From assembly GCF_050947875.1 (NCBI RefSeq), contig NC_134568.1, positions 206,112,217 through 206,176,216 on the forward strand: 64,000 bases of DNA. The letters run 5' to 3'. Shown in pieces: positions 36,165 through 47,206 of this stretch; the first letter of the stretch is position 1; the number at the start of each line of letters is the position of its first letter. The position numbers were made by a program, and so were the translations under genes. This DNA is from Dermacentor variabilis (Eukaryota > Arthropoda > Arachnida > Ixodida > Ixodidae). The notes under the pieces are model-generated. The model had not been told where the DNA came from. It ran no database searches and was given only the letters and a program-made list of their open reading frames with translations.

Positions 36165-36530
36165 TTATTTAACTTCTTAAATAATTACTATACGGCACAT
36201 ATCGCAATTTACGAATTGCAGCCGGTGAACTTGCAAGACGTAGCCACTTGAATTTCCAGGATGGCAACAGTTTCGAGATATTTCCCAAAGTATGTAACGA
36301 AATACATGGGGGTTCCAATTACTTTTGTGCTTTAACGCATAAATAGCGTTTTGTTTAAAAAAATGTAAGTGGAACAACAGTGCATTTTCACGGCGAGTTT
36401 GGTGGTGCATGTCTCCAAATTGGCGTCATTCTGTAAATTTATTCGAAGTGAGTACGCCTTGCAAGCTCGCCGGTTATAATTCGTAAATTGTAATATGTGC
36501 CGCAAAATAATTAATTCACAAGATAGTTAG
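36165..36530 (+). mobile_element. Foldback (MITE-like) element, copy A
   Basis: The ends are imperfect inverted repeats of about 60 bp: left GGCACATATCGCAATTTACG, then GCCGGTGAACTTGCAAG; right CTTGCAAGCTCGCCGG, then CGTAAATTGTAATATGTGCC. The interior is non-coding. A diverged, inverted relative lies at 11,455-11,805. Confidence 0.75.
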
Positions 36531-36744
36531 TCAATCTCGTTAATTAGTCCTATATGTGCTTAAATATTTTCGTTAAAGTAACGTCCGCCTCTCTGAATAA
36601 TCGATGTGAAGGAGATGAATTAAGTTCTCTGCAACAGCCTACCTTGAAAAATTCTGTAGAACTTTAAAAAAAATGACCACCGTGTATTGTAAATGGGGTG
36701 CACGCTGCAACGAAAAATTGAAGCTGCACAAATAACTCTAATTT

Positions 36745-36975
36745 CTGGAATTTTGTGCGCCAAAACCACGATATGATTATGAGCTACGCCGTAGTGGGGC
36801 ACTCGGGGTCAATTAGACCACCTGGGGTACTTGAGCAAGCACCCGGTGCTAGGTGCACCGCTGTTCTCGCATTCCGCCCCCGTCGAAATGCGGCCGCCGC
36901 TGCCGGGATTTGAGCCCGCCACCTCCAGCTTAGCAAGCAGCGCAATGCCAAGTCCACTACTCCACCACGGTGGCT
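36745..36975 (-). mobile_element. SINE, divergent subfamily
   Basis: The minus strand has a head with a GTGGAGTAGTGGAC A-box region and a GGGCTCAAATCCC B-box, then GCGGCCGCATTTCGACGGGG. The body differs from the main type by an extra CACCGGGTGCTTGCTCAAG-like block. It keeps the TCATAATCATA...GTGGTTTTGGCG end. This may be a second SINE subfamily. Confidence 0.8.
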
Positions 36976-37052
36976 CGAAGCCGCACTGTTAATACGTTTT
37001 ATTGAAACATATGAATTCCAAACATAAATCATGCGTACTGGGCACAAGCGAA

Positions 37053-37054
37053 AT

Positions 37055-37097
<43 letters not shown>

Positions 37098-37101
37098 TTT
37101 T
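37053..37101 (+). repeat. (TTTA)n microsatellite
   Basis: About 12 tandem ATTT units. Confidence 0.97.
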
Positions 37102-38194
37102 AGACATGGAACGTACAATACAATGAATAGCAGTTCGACATCGCATGGCTGAGGAGATGGGAAAAAAATATTCTGTTATGCGGCTTGATGCTGCTCCCCC
37201 CCCCCCCCACAGAAAAAGAGAAAACATCCTACAATGACAGAAAACTCAGAAAGCATTAAAAACACAAAGCTGAAACATAGAAAGCATCTAATACCACGAA
37301 AACAATATAGAACGAATCCCAGCTATTCATTCTAAAATGAGTACTCCGAGCTGCGAACATATTGTATAGGATTTTTCGTTATCCTATTCTACTCATTTCT
37401 TAACATCCATATCACTGAGTGGAGGATCCGGAATATAAAGCGGGGGCATGGCTTTGGGCTAGCCAGTGACGAAGGGCAAAATAAATGCAATAAGAGGAGT
37501 CCTTACAGAAGACCGGCGCTGGCTGATTACATCGGGTGGACGCAACTGAAGAACAAAATGGAACCATGGCCAGAACAGTCAGGAAGGACAACCGTTTCCT
37601 GGTGCTCACTAAAAGACGATTCAGTTTACAGATTCGTTGGACACCGCTCCCTACCTTAACGCAGCGACTCGGTTCTTTGGAGATGGAATGACCGAGGCCA
37701 CGCACTGGTGACAGGCGCCGACGTCGACGACGTGTTATGGATTAGACGAATGGGGAGCACGGGAAAAAGCGGTCCTTGTATGCAATCTTCCGGGAATCCA
37801 GACCAACTTCTAGAAGATATTTGTCCGCCGATCGAGACAACCTGAATGCTCCTGGCTTCCCCTTTTTTAAGCTGGTGCTGACCGCGATATTAAAGATTGG
37901 CCGAAGGCTTGGCAACAGGAACGCTGACGCCTTCACATCGAAGCAGCCATTCCACTCGAATCATGTTGGCGTCACTCTACAAACGAGAGCCTCACACCAC
38001 GCCAGCCTAATAGGATCCGGGAAGATGAACGCTACGCCTAACAGCAACAATGAAAGCATGAAATAGACAAGCTCGAATAAAGCAATAAGTCATCAGTCAA
38101 TCACCAAATAATTATCGACGTTGTTTCTGCTGTTTTCTAAATTTGCGAGTTTCTCACTTTCGCCTAATACACCCGATAAAAACAAAAGAGAAAT
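37102..38194. other. Unassigned; probable dispersed repeat and C13 run
   Basis: 37,140-37,210 resembles 4800-4870 and includes a run of 13 C (37,196-37,208). The rest shows short frames without known domains. Confidence 0.4.
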
Positions 38195-38390
38195 TATTAT
38201 TCTTATTACTATTATTATTATTATATATGGAAACATACAAACACACAAAGGAAACAGGGAGGGAGCAAGCCGACAAGTGACACCGAGAGGGGCACAACGC
38301 CTGCCTACTCTTTCGGGAGGAGGGAATGAAAAGAGAAGAAGATAGGAAACAAAGAAATAGGAAAGAAAATAGGAAATAAACAAATGACAG
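38195..38390 (+). repeat. Dispersed repeat headed by (ATT)n, copy 2
   Basis: ATTATTATTATTATATATGG, then AAACATACAAACACAC, GGGCACAACGCCTGCCTAC, TCTTTCGGGAGG and a purine-rich end. Related to 5890-6100 and 58,480-58,690. Confidence 0.6.
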
Positions 38391-38424
38391 ACACACCAAA
38401 AAAAATAAAGTTTCTTTTTTTAAT

Positions 38425-38645
38425 TATGGGGTTTTACGTGCCAAAACCACTTTCTGATTATGAGGCACGCCGTAGTGAGGACTCCGGAAATTTCGACCAC
38501 CTGGCGTTCTTTAACGTGCACCTAAATCTAAGCACCCACGGGTGTTGTCGCCCCATCGGAATGCGGCCGCCGAGGCCGGGATTCGATCCCGCGACCTCGT
38601 GCTCAGCAACGCAACACCATAGCCACTGAGCAACCACGGCAGGCA
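38425..38645 (-). mobile_element. tRNA-derived SINE, near full length
   Basis: Plus text GGGGTTTTACGTGCCAAAAC to GAGCAACCACGGCAGG is the complete SINE on the minus strand with B-box GGGATCGAATCCC. There is a small internal deletion around the CCCATCGGAATGCGG block. No clean target-site duplication was identified because the flanks are A/T-rich. Confidence 0.88.
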
Positions 38646-41600
38646 AAAAAGAAACTAGGAACACGGAAAAAAATGCCTATAAACGGCAGGCCAAATCAGT
38701 TTGCAAGACAAACGGAAAACACACATAACATGTACATCGCTAAAGCGTACGTAAGGAGGCTGCAGCATAAATGGTCTTGGTACTGCAAGATGCACAGCTG
38801 AAATAGCCTTTTAATAAATATAATATACAGGCCCTCGACCAAGGCATGTCTGCATAACAAGGTCATGGGACTTGTGTTATCTTGTGTTATATTACCGCGT
38901 GATCGCCGGCCAGTCAAAATCAGATTAGTGTTTGCATCGGGGCTGCAGATACGATTTTTTAAGTCTGTGGAAGAATCTAAGCATTTCTCATGAAGCCATA
39001 CTTAGTTGTACGCCAAGTTTCAATCTCCTAAGCAAAGCAAAAGGTACTTGGGCGATTTAATTGACATCATTGCAATTGACACGAGGAATACAAATACTGC
39101 ACTGAAATAAAGAGGCAGTGTGGCTTGAGGTAGTTGTCATCTACATCTGCACTTAATTGTTTCCATAGCCGCTGCTGTTTACTCGCCTGGCTGAGGGGTG
39201 ATGGCCTCCACTTATTACATAGGTGGAACGCATCACCCCTCAGCTGTTGATCCCACGTGACCTAGTATCAAAAGAACAAAAGAAAGCGTAAGTCACTCTC
39301 GTGCGCTTGCTTTCTTGTGGCCAACTGACCAACTGTGTCAAAGCAGGAAGCGCCAGCCTTTTTTGGCAGGGTGCCAAGTTACTGAACCTATGCAAGCATG
39401 TGTCACGAAAGTTTCTCGTGCCGTCGACATAACCGTATCGTACAAATACCTTCCCAAACTTTCAATATCTGTGCACCTGCTTGTTGCAACAAAGAGATTT
39501 CGCAACAACGCCTTCACAATTAACCATCCGGGAGGCTAGCTATTCGGTTATTTCTCAGTTCAAAAGCTTCGTGTTTTGTTTCCACTTCCTGATACTAGTT
39601 TTAAGGATTACGTTTATTTCACCTAAAAAGAAAATGACCGCAGGCGTGCCTTGCAAAATAAATTCCCACGAAAACGCTCGTACCTGCTCGCACTGTGAGC
39701 ATAGCGCCAATAACCAAATTTTCCTTACCTCATTCATCCCATAGATATGGGTGCTCCAAGACAGTTACTTATACCAGCTATACATTTTCCTCTGACTTGC
39801 CCAACCACGGAGTACAACGCTAATGAAACACAGGTCAAAGGGCAGGCACTTTTCACGGTTGCTCTTTGTAAATCGGCGCTCTCCGCAGGGCCTTCAACAA
39901 CCACATCAGGTATAAAGTGTACAATCAGTAATTTGGTGCAGCGCGCGCTGTGTAAGTTTCGACGTCTCACCCGTTGTCGTTAGTAACCTAACCTGCCGAA
40001 AGCATCGTGTGCGATCCGCTCCTTCTTTGGATGCTTTACTTTGCCTGGTCGGTGCCGCTCATCATGAATGGATAGCTTCAACAGCCACCCCATTTTTTTT
40101 TTCGTTTTGCGTCACTCGCACAGTGCTAGCAGGGGTGTTTTGTTCGCAGACGCCGATGTGTCTGATGCGGAGTCATGCGAAATCATGCGAAAGTGGTAGC
40201 TGTCCACCAAACAGATCGATCAATGATACTGCTATAGAAATGGCCAATCAAGTTTAGGAAAGCACAACTTAGCAGCTTAGATCTGTTAATAGCAACGCGT
40301 GAGTGCGTAGCCGACGGTGAATCATTAGCACTGTCATCTGATAACCACTGGCGCTAAGGGCGAGGATACGAAAGTGTTTCGCGGAAACGCAGCCCTTATT
40401 GTTGGGTCCATTGGGCCGCTTCAATGTTAAGGAAATGAAAAGCGACTTTCGCATGCGATGGCTCGATTCCGACGGGTGGGCATCACGCGAGTTCTACGTC
40501 ATGTGTGAACGATGCATCCACGAATCAAACCACTTCGTGCAAGCGCCGCTATTCGTATTCTTCCTATGCTGCCCCACAACAGGCGCTGGGTTTTCGTGGC
40601 ACACGTTCTACCCTCGCCAATAGCGCCATGGAGTTATCATGAGACGGCGCGTATGGCATGCACAGTCGCCCATACACCCGCATGTTGCATGTTGCTATAT
40701 GAAATCGCTGCGTACGTCATTGAGAATCAATGTGGACTACGGCCCCCCTACGGTTATTACTACTGCGTCATCATCATTTTCTACCCTCTCTTGATCTCAT
40801 ATTCCGATAAGTATTCTCAAATCGTGTACTTTACAATTTCGGAACACCCTATACCATCGACTTCGACTAACCCTTACATGCTCCAGCAATCACCTTCAAC
40901 TGCGGCCAGCCTACAAGTCCATATTGCGACAACTATGGCGTTACGTAGACGCATGAGCAGGTTCTACTTAAATGCATAGCATACGAAGAGATAAAATCCC
41001 GATGCCAGGAAAAGATGGATGTACTCGATCAACGTCTTTTGACCATGAGGCACGTATTGGATCAATGACATTATCGCCCACTTCAACGATGAACACATGG
41101 CTTTCATTTTTGTTTTATTCCTTTGCTCTATTGGCGTTCTCACAAAATTTCACTCCGCTAATCCATATTCTTAATGTGTCCATCCAAACCAACTAAGGTC
41201 CGGCCAAAGGTCTACCTCTGCTTGCCTATCCAAGTACAGCGTAACATGTAGGTGAACATAAACGGGCACATTCTATTGATTCCAATATTTTTTCGTTGTG
41301 CTATCCAGATACCGCATTACTCCTTTTACAAGTCAGTTCCTCCCCAGCACTCAACCAATGCATTGGACGCATTGTCAGAAGACCTAACTGAAAATTCGAT
41401 TTTTCGGCATCTAAGTTTTTGAAATTCCACAGACATTTATTAGCATTTATTATCCTTGGAAAGTTCTGCACTTATCGGCACCTATTTTTCATTTTTTCTT
41501 TTTTTAGAGTGCCGCCTTTCTGGAATTTCCGGTCCTCTGAAAAACTGCTCAAACTTATTTTTATTGGAAAGAAAACAGTAAAACGAAAAGAAAAGCTTTA

Positions 41601-44600
41601 TTGTGATAAAGGTAGTAAGGAAAGTAATTACACTAGAAATTTGTTAACATATACATACACATATGTATGCAGAGATTTTCGTCAGAGAGTTGGCAGCACT
41701 CACTTCTCTTTTTCATTCTCACTTGGGAAACGCTACGCTCCCAGTTGACGACGGAGCCACTAAGATTAGCGCGTATTCTAGAGAAGGACGGATGTCAACT
41801 TTGGTCTGCACTGTGTAGAGCACGTAGTCCGCAAATTCTTCAGCGTCCCTTTCTCGCTTGTCACCACAGAGAATGGCGAGGACACGCAGGAAGAGCGGGG
41901 AGGAAAGTACGCGCACAAAGCTCCCTTATACGATCCCCACTGTAAGGACGCGGTTGGAGAGTCCACCGATATTCGGCGGAGGATTGTCCTGCTTGTCCAG
42001 TAGCCCCACTCATGTTGTGTGGACCCAGTATGGACGCGTCATGACTAATTCCTAAATTCGGCACCTTTCGATTTAAACCAAACTCCTAAATTACAAATCG
42101 GGAGGTGATTTTCGGCGTTCGTCGGTAAAAACCCTTCCCTTCATTCTCACCCGCCTAGTTGCGCGACGGGAGAGTCCGATTGGGGCAGGCGAAGCCGCGA
42201 GTCGAGTGAGTGCAAGCGGCAAGTGGCGCAACCCAGTCAATTCCGCTGTCTAAGTGTGACCAAACATGCAAGATAGCAAACTTTCCGCACGGCATCTGTC
42301 CTCGACAGCGGCGTTATCAAGTGCAGGTACTGCTGGTGAACCGAGCGCGCAGCGTCATCCAAGCTATCATTGCCGACCATTTCGCCATTGCCCGGTAGCC
42401 GTGGAAATAAAATGTCATGTCTTGGCTGATGTTTCACATTCAAACTGATTGTGAAAAACGTGATTGTGTAGACGCAGGGCACACTAGCGCGTGTAGCATT
42501 GTCTTCGAATCGCAATATATATATATATATATAGACTGCAGTCAACGCCGTAGTGTGAGAAACTAATTTTAATAGGCGAAGTTCTACGCGACAATTAGCC
42601 GTGCTAGAGCTATTGGAAGTAGTAGAACTATCAGTGTATGCCCGCTCATGGTCAAACAAGAGAATATCTAAAAGGAAAAGTGACAGCCGCTTCAGGACCA
42701 CTGGGGCGAGGCTGCTTTCTTTACGATCCCAGGAGCTGAGACCAGAGGCTTCTTCCTCTTTATTAGCTGAGACACGATGTTCGGCCGCTGAAAGGGCTGG
42801 TATTACAAAATTATAAAGAAAATATAATAATAAAAATAAAAAGTGAACAGACTAAACAAAACACTATAAGGACGAGCCCGTAGGTTACGAAGAACTGGCT
42901 AACCTCCCTGTCTTTCCGTCTAATTCTCCTCCTCCAGAGCAAAGTAAACATTATGTGAGGCACCACAACCTGGACTTTGGGCATTCTGCAGTGTTGAAGC
43001 AAGATGGAAACCAGACTTGATGAGTTCATCCACAAGACTGCAGAATGCAGTGCAGCCTGTATCGTACAACCGAGCGTGTAAACCCAAGTACTTCAAGTAT
43101 GTCTCAGCCTGGCATGATGTGCTTCAAGAGGTGCGACGATTGCATTGCTCAGGAAACTAGTTACCACGTACGGTATATCGTCACTGAGTGGCTAAGTACA
43201 GATGTAAAGAGACTATCGGTCACCTTCCTTGCGACTGTTACCGGTTCGGGAAATAACGCCAGACCCTGCAGTGTGCCTTGAGAATGCTGAACGATCGGCT
43301 TTTTTAGCGTAGCAAATGTCCTGGGAGCCTGGCTTCACAGCTCATCAGTGCAGAAAACCACACGAGTTCTTCTATAGTACCTCAAGGCGACATCATTTGA
43401 GTGCCCGACTACAGACACGCAGTCTTGTGTACGGTCAGATGATTGACCTGAACAGCTGTCTTCTGTCACTCTCACATCTCCACGTGCACAGAAATTGAGC
43501 AAAGTTTAGTTAACCTCCCACTCTCTTCCCTCCTCTCTCTTTCTCTTTTAGAGCATACATTGGATACCTCTTTCATGGCTGCCGCCATTGCATCATTTAA
43601 CATGTTTGCCAGATCGGAGGGATACGAAGCGGGATGGCCTATTCCATTTTTGGCAATCAGTAAATGCACATCACCAGAACCATTTGTAGGGGAAAATTTT
43701 AAGATATAGGAGAACAGTTTACAGCTATCGCATTTCTGCCGTCTGGATCTTCGGCCTTAGCTAAGGGCAACGACGAAATATCGGTCGGGCTTCTATGTCT
43801 GTTCGTGTCAGCGCCCAATGGCCGTCTAGCCAGTAAGCGCGAGGATGAAATGGCGTGTAGCATTATTTTAGGCACGTACGGCGATGTCAGCACTGCGCTG
43901 CTGCGTGCCATTCGGCGCGTTTGGAAGATCTGGCATTTCCTGCGGGCCACCGCCAATTTATGCGAGCATGCAACACCTTCACACACCGAATGCCACACAT
44001 ACTCGCCGGTGTCACTTTGCAGCAGGGACAAACAGAAAAAAAACATCTATGTTTTTTTTTTTCGTCTTCTTTTCCCCCTTGGAAGGCGTGCGCGCTGCGC
44101 TGTTAGGCGGTGGCGTCTCTGGTGCAGCACAGCGCTCTTATCCAGTGAGCATCCACCGTTCGTTTATCAGACGGCTACGGCGAGGCAGAGGAAGCAGAAA
44201 CGAACAAAACGTGAGCAAGGCCCCGTAATCTCCCAGCGGCCAGTGAACGAACAGGTTCCCTCTCCCCTAAACCTTCTTTTGCCTTTGTGTGTGTGTGCGT
44301 GTGTGTGTCTGTGCTGTACCACCGTTTGATGCGTCGGCAGCTTGACTGTTCGAAAGAGAAGACATAGCTCCGACAAATAGCCATACGGTGGCCTTTGCCG
44401 GTGCAGCGATGGCAGCAGCTATTCCGGCGAACAAGCGAGCCCCGCAAGTTGGGCTCTTCTTTCGCTCGTCTGGTCGCCCCTCCCCCCCCCCATCTCTTTC
44501 CCTTTGGTCCACTCAAAAATTTATCTGCGCGCGTGCGAGCGCTTTTTTTTTTTTACAGGGCACCGGCTTTTCTTTACAGCCCACGGCGCCGCTAAGCAAC

Positions 44601-44858
44601 AGCCCGATTTTTGGTTCTTACAGGAAGAAACAGAACTTGCGCAACTTCGGTTGGCTGAGCAGACTTGGCCTTTGCCCGGAGACACCCTGTAAATAGGATT
44701 GCGCTTCGCGTCAGCGAGTTTTCGAGCGGCGGCGAAGAAAGTACAATGGTCCTGAGTCGCTGATCGCTTACTCAAGCTGAAAGAGAGAAGTTAGCAATGA
44801 CGGCGGCTCGCGCTGTGGCCTCGGTGTAACGCGGTGAGTGTAATACTTACCGGCATCG
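38646..44858. other. Long unassigned stretch
   Basis: More than 6 kb without a recognised gene or complete element. Items seen are a 13-bp hairpin at 39,191-39,243, a short (TA)n at 42,514-42,534, a GT-rich tract near 44,287-44,311, and pyrimidine-rich phrases near 42,900 and 43,510 that weakly resemble non-LTR 3' UTRs. Open frames of up to 174 codons (43,805-44,329) overlap others on both strands and show no domain. Exons of a host gene could hide here. Confidence 0.4.
39191..39243. repeat. Short perfect inverted repeat (13-bp stem)
   Basis: CTGAGGGGTGATG at 39,191-39,203 and its exact reverse complement at 39,231-39,243, separated by 27 bases. Confidence 0.8.
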
Positions 44859-44873
44859 ATGTAGGAGGCCTAT

Positions 44874-45791
44874 GATTGATGGGTTTTAATGGCGAAAGGG
44901 CATCCTTGGCCAAACAGCGCCAAGTCTATGAATATATTCAACGATTTATAATATAAATACAAGAATCAGACTATAATGGTATGCATGTCGAAGTGTGCTA
45001 TATTAAGCGGCGAATATTTCCAAGTGACAAAGCTTTAAAAGGCCTAGCTAAACAATGCTGTTTATATCATTTCATATATTTCAACTGTATGTAGGTTAGA
45101 TAGAGATTTCGGTGACTATGAGCGATCACTTGTTAAATGTTATATGCTATGTATGTGTTCTACAGATTATTTCTAGTTTTCAGTGATTATAAGCGATAAA
45201 TTTTGCCTCGGTACTGTCAGCAAAGTACTCTTACCATGCGAAAAGGTGCGAGACCTCGAAGCATTCAACTCCTCAGGCTCCTCACGTTTGTGGTGGAGCA
45301 TGGTGGTTTGGGTTGTAGTATACATTCTTTAAAGAAAGGACATTGGCGAGGTAATTAAAAACTCTGCTGACACTAAATATGGGGTCATGGGATAAAAATA
45401 TTGCATGATGAAATGGTATATAATGTGTGCAAAGTTCTTGAAAATGCTATGCTCTTGCTTGGTGAAGCCGTGGACATTCAAATAAGAGGTGCCGGACTGT
45501 GAGTTGTTCTCCACATTTTGCGCATATGGGTAGTTGTGTGCCTGTTAATAGGTAAATGTGTGTTGCGTATGTGTGCAGTATACGTAGCCTGCACAGTGTA
45601 GTTTCTGCTAGTCTTATGACTTATTGCTAGAAAAATTTGCTTAGTTGTGGTTTTATTGCATGTAATTTCTATTCTGATTCTTTATCTAACTGGTACTACC
45701 AGTGCTGGCGTAGCCGGTTACGGACGTAAGGTTTAATATCCCGACTAGGGATCTTAGTAACTTGAATGTCACCACGTAGACCAGCTTCTCT
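44874..45791 (-). mobile_element. 5'-truncated I/R1-like non-LTR element with 15-bp TSD
   Basis: Perfect 15-bp direct repeats ATGTAGGAGGCCTAT lie at 44,859-44,873 and 45,792-45,806, bounding a 918-bp insertion. On the minus strand its 5' part encodes a broken C-terminal ORF2 region, and its 3' part ends near CGCCATTAAAACCC. The same 3'-UTR style (GCCAAAGAGCGCCA on plus) occurs in the element at 61,010, so the two are related. Confidence 0.82.
45480..45770 (-). pseudogene. C-terminal ORF2 remnant with CCHC motif
   Basis: The minus-strand frame reads IKPYVRNRLRQHW, then LCRLRILHTYATHIYLLTG, then PICAKCGEQLTVRHLLFECP. The last block has the CX2CX7HX4C spacing also found at C404-C420 of the ORF at 61,370. 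Several stops interrupt it. It corresponds to the region after RNase H. Confidence 0.75.
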
Positions 45792-45959
45792 ATGTAGGAG
45801 GCCTATAAAATGTTACACCCTAACAGACAAGAAAAACATGAAGTTAGTAAAGCTCAATTACAGGGTCTCTCAAGATCTCTCTTATGAGGTGAACGGCGAA
45901 AGCCTACTCTTCCTCCTATTATCATTCGCCTCTTTCTCTTTGCCTTTTCTCTTTCTCTT

Positions 45960-46095
45960 TATTTTAGTCATTACTGCTCACTATTAAGCATTTTAGACAT
46001 CTGTAATAAATTGTGGTCATTACAAGCCGTCGTTAGACATGTTGGTCCTACCATAGTCATGATTAGTCATTACAAGTCATTTCAGTCATTATTAG
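45960..46095 (+). repeat. AGTCATT-rich satellite, left block
   Basis: Repeats phrases such as TAGTCATTACAAGTCATT, CAGTCATTATTAG and GACATGTTGG. The array is interrupted by the LTR retrotransposon inserted at 46,096 and resumes at 52,923. Confidence 0.75.
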
Positions 46096-46244
46096 TGTTG
46101 CGTTTCGCCTGCGACACGTGGTTTTGCCGGCGCGACTGCGGCGGGGCGGCAGACATTTTGGCCCGATCGTCGTCGCCGCAACACTCATCGCCAGGTGTTT
46201 CCAGGCGCGACTGCGGCGATGCGACCGCCTAGGGATCATCCTCG

Positions 46245-46412
46245 CATTCCAGTCATTGTGCCCGAAACAGGCGATGCCAAAGCAGGGATCTCATTCCAGT
46301 CATTGTGCCCGAAACAGGCGATGCCAAAGCAGGGATCTCGTTCCAGTCATTGTGCCCGAAACAGGCGATGCCAAAGCAGGGACCATCCTCTCATTACAGT
46401 CATTGTGTCCGA
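46245..46412 (+). repeat. 47-bp minisatellite within the LTR (about 3.5 units)
   Basis: Units start at 46,245, 46,292 and 46,339, each with CATTCCAGTCATTGTGCCCG or a close variant and AACAGGCGATGCCAAAGCAG. A fourth, partial unit follows. The same array is in the 3' LTR at 52,315-52,482. Confidence 0.92.
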
Positions 46413-46556
46413 CCGGCAGCGCCACGACAGGGTGCTACGAGATCGTGCTCGACATGGTGCTACGGCATCGCTACGACAGTGTGCGTCACCATTAGCCCAT
46501 TGTACATTCACGTGCTCGTCTTTTGAGGGGTTCCTTCTTGCCCTCAACTGCGAGAG

Positions 46557-46565
46557 TATAAAAAA
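46557..46565 (+). promoter_or_regulatory. TATA box of the 5' LTR
   Basis: TATAAAAAA preceded by GCGAGAG, about 118 bp upstream of the AATAAA signal at 46,675-46,680. The same box is conserved in the 3' LTR (52,627) and in the solo LTR (55,390). Confidence 0.8.
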
Positions 46566-46674
46566 CAGCTGCCCCCGGACGCAAAAAGGAGGGCTCCGAT
46601 TTCTTCTGTTGAGTGAAGTGCTCTCCCGTCTCTCTACTTCGGTCAACCTGACCGCCAACTCTTTGCGATGTTAA

Positions 46675-46680
46675 AATAAA
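46675..46680 (+). terminator. Polyadenylation signal of the LTR
   Basis: AATAAA in GATGTTAAAATAAACAAG, conserved in all three LTR copies of the family. It is likely used in the 3' LTR copy at 52,745-52,750. Confidence 0.7.
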
Positions 46681-46852
46681 CAAGTTGTTTCGTTGTTACC
46701 AGTCGACTCATGCTTTGCCGGGACCTTCGGATGCTTCCAGTTGTACCCCAGGCCGCCAGGCCAACGCTACCCTTGGGGCTTGCGACCCAGGTACAACCAC
46801 GGGCGTCAGCGCCGAGTTCCCAACAGATCGTACCAGCAGTCCGATCCAAATA

Positions 46853-47206
46853 TCTGGTTGGCAGCGGTGAGATCGCCTCCGACTTCAAACATCTGGTTGC
46901 CAGCGGTGAGATCGCGACAACGGAGGCCAGCAGCGAAGAGATGCAGTTGACTGTATGCTGAGCAGCTCAACGACGATCCGGGAGCAGTGCAACGAGCCCT
47001 GTGTGACGACTGGTTGCCTGCAGCGGAACGACTGCGCGGAATTCCTGCCTGCGAGGTTTGGTGAGTGCGGGACTTTCTTCTTCTGAGCTTTGCAAGGCTT
47101 TTGTTAGTGTTAGAAACAGAGCTGGTAATTGTGGTTGTCGTTGCTGCCGGGTTAGTTTGCGGCAAGACAATAGTAAGCAGTAGAGAAAGCAGCATTCAGA
47201 GCAGCC
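46853..47206 (+). promoter_or_regulatory. Leader with duplicated primer-binding-site-like sequence
   Basis: Directly after the 5' LTR, TCTGGTTGGCAGCGGTGAGA at 46,853 recurs as TCTGGTTGCCAGCGGTGAGA at 46,892, a 39-bp period. A sequence starting TGG just inside the LTR is where the tRNA primer normally pairs; the match is reminiscent of tRNA-Leu-type sites but I cannot assign the tRNA. The rest of the leader is untranslated up to the ATG at 47,207 (context GCAGCCATGG). Confidence 0.65.

Larger units (their letters stand above)
46096..46852 (+). repeat. 5' LTR
   Basis: Begins TGTTGCGTTTCGCC and ends ...CCGATCCAAATA. It contains a 47-bp minisatellite (46,245-46,412), a TATA box and an AATAAA signal, giving the U3-R-U5 layout. 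The end position is inferred from the 3' LTR, which ends CCAAGCA before the TTAG repeat; the two differ there by two transitions. Confidence 0.9.

Noticed and set aside
42890..43560. Two GCTAACCTCCC / GTTAACCTCCC phrases as non-LTR 3' UTRs
   Set aside because: The match is short and pyrimidine-rich, with no upstream RNase H or tail.
44841..44855. ATACTTACC, as at the 5' end of U1 snRNA
   Set aside because: Only nine bases match; what follows does not resemble U1, and no snRNA promoter elements are visible.
46245..46412. CRISPR-like direct repeats
   Set aside because: The units are head-to-tail without spacers, in a eukaryotic LTR.
46118..46674. 125- and 159-codon frames inside the LTR
   Set aside because: They run through the 47-bp minisatellite, which is a multiple neither of 3 nor of a protein repeat, and recur in the 3' LTR only because the LTRs are identical.
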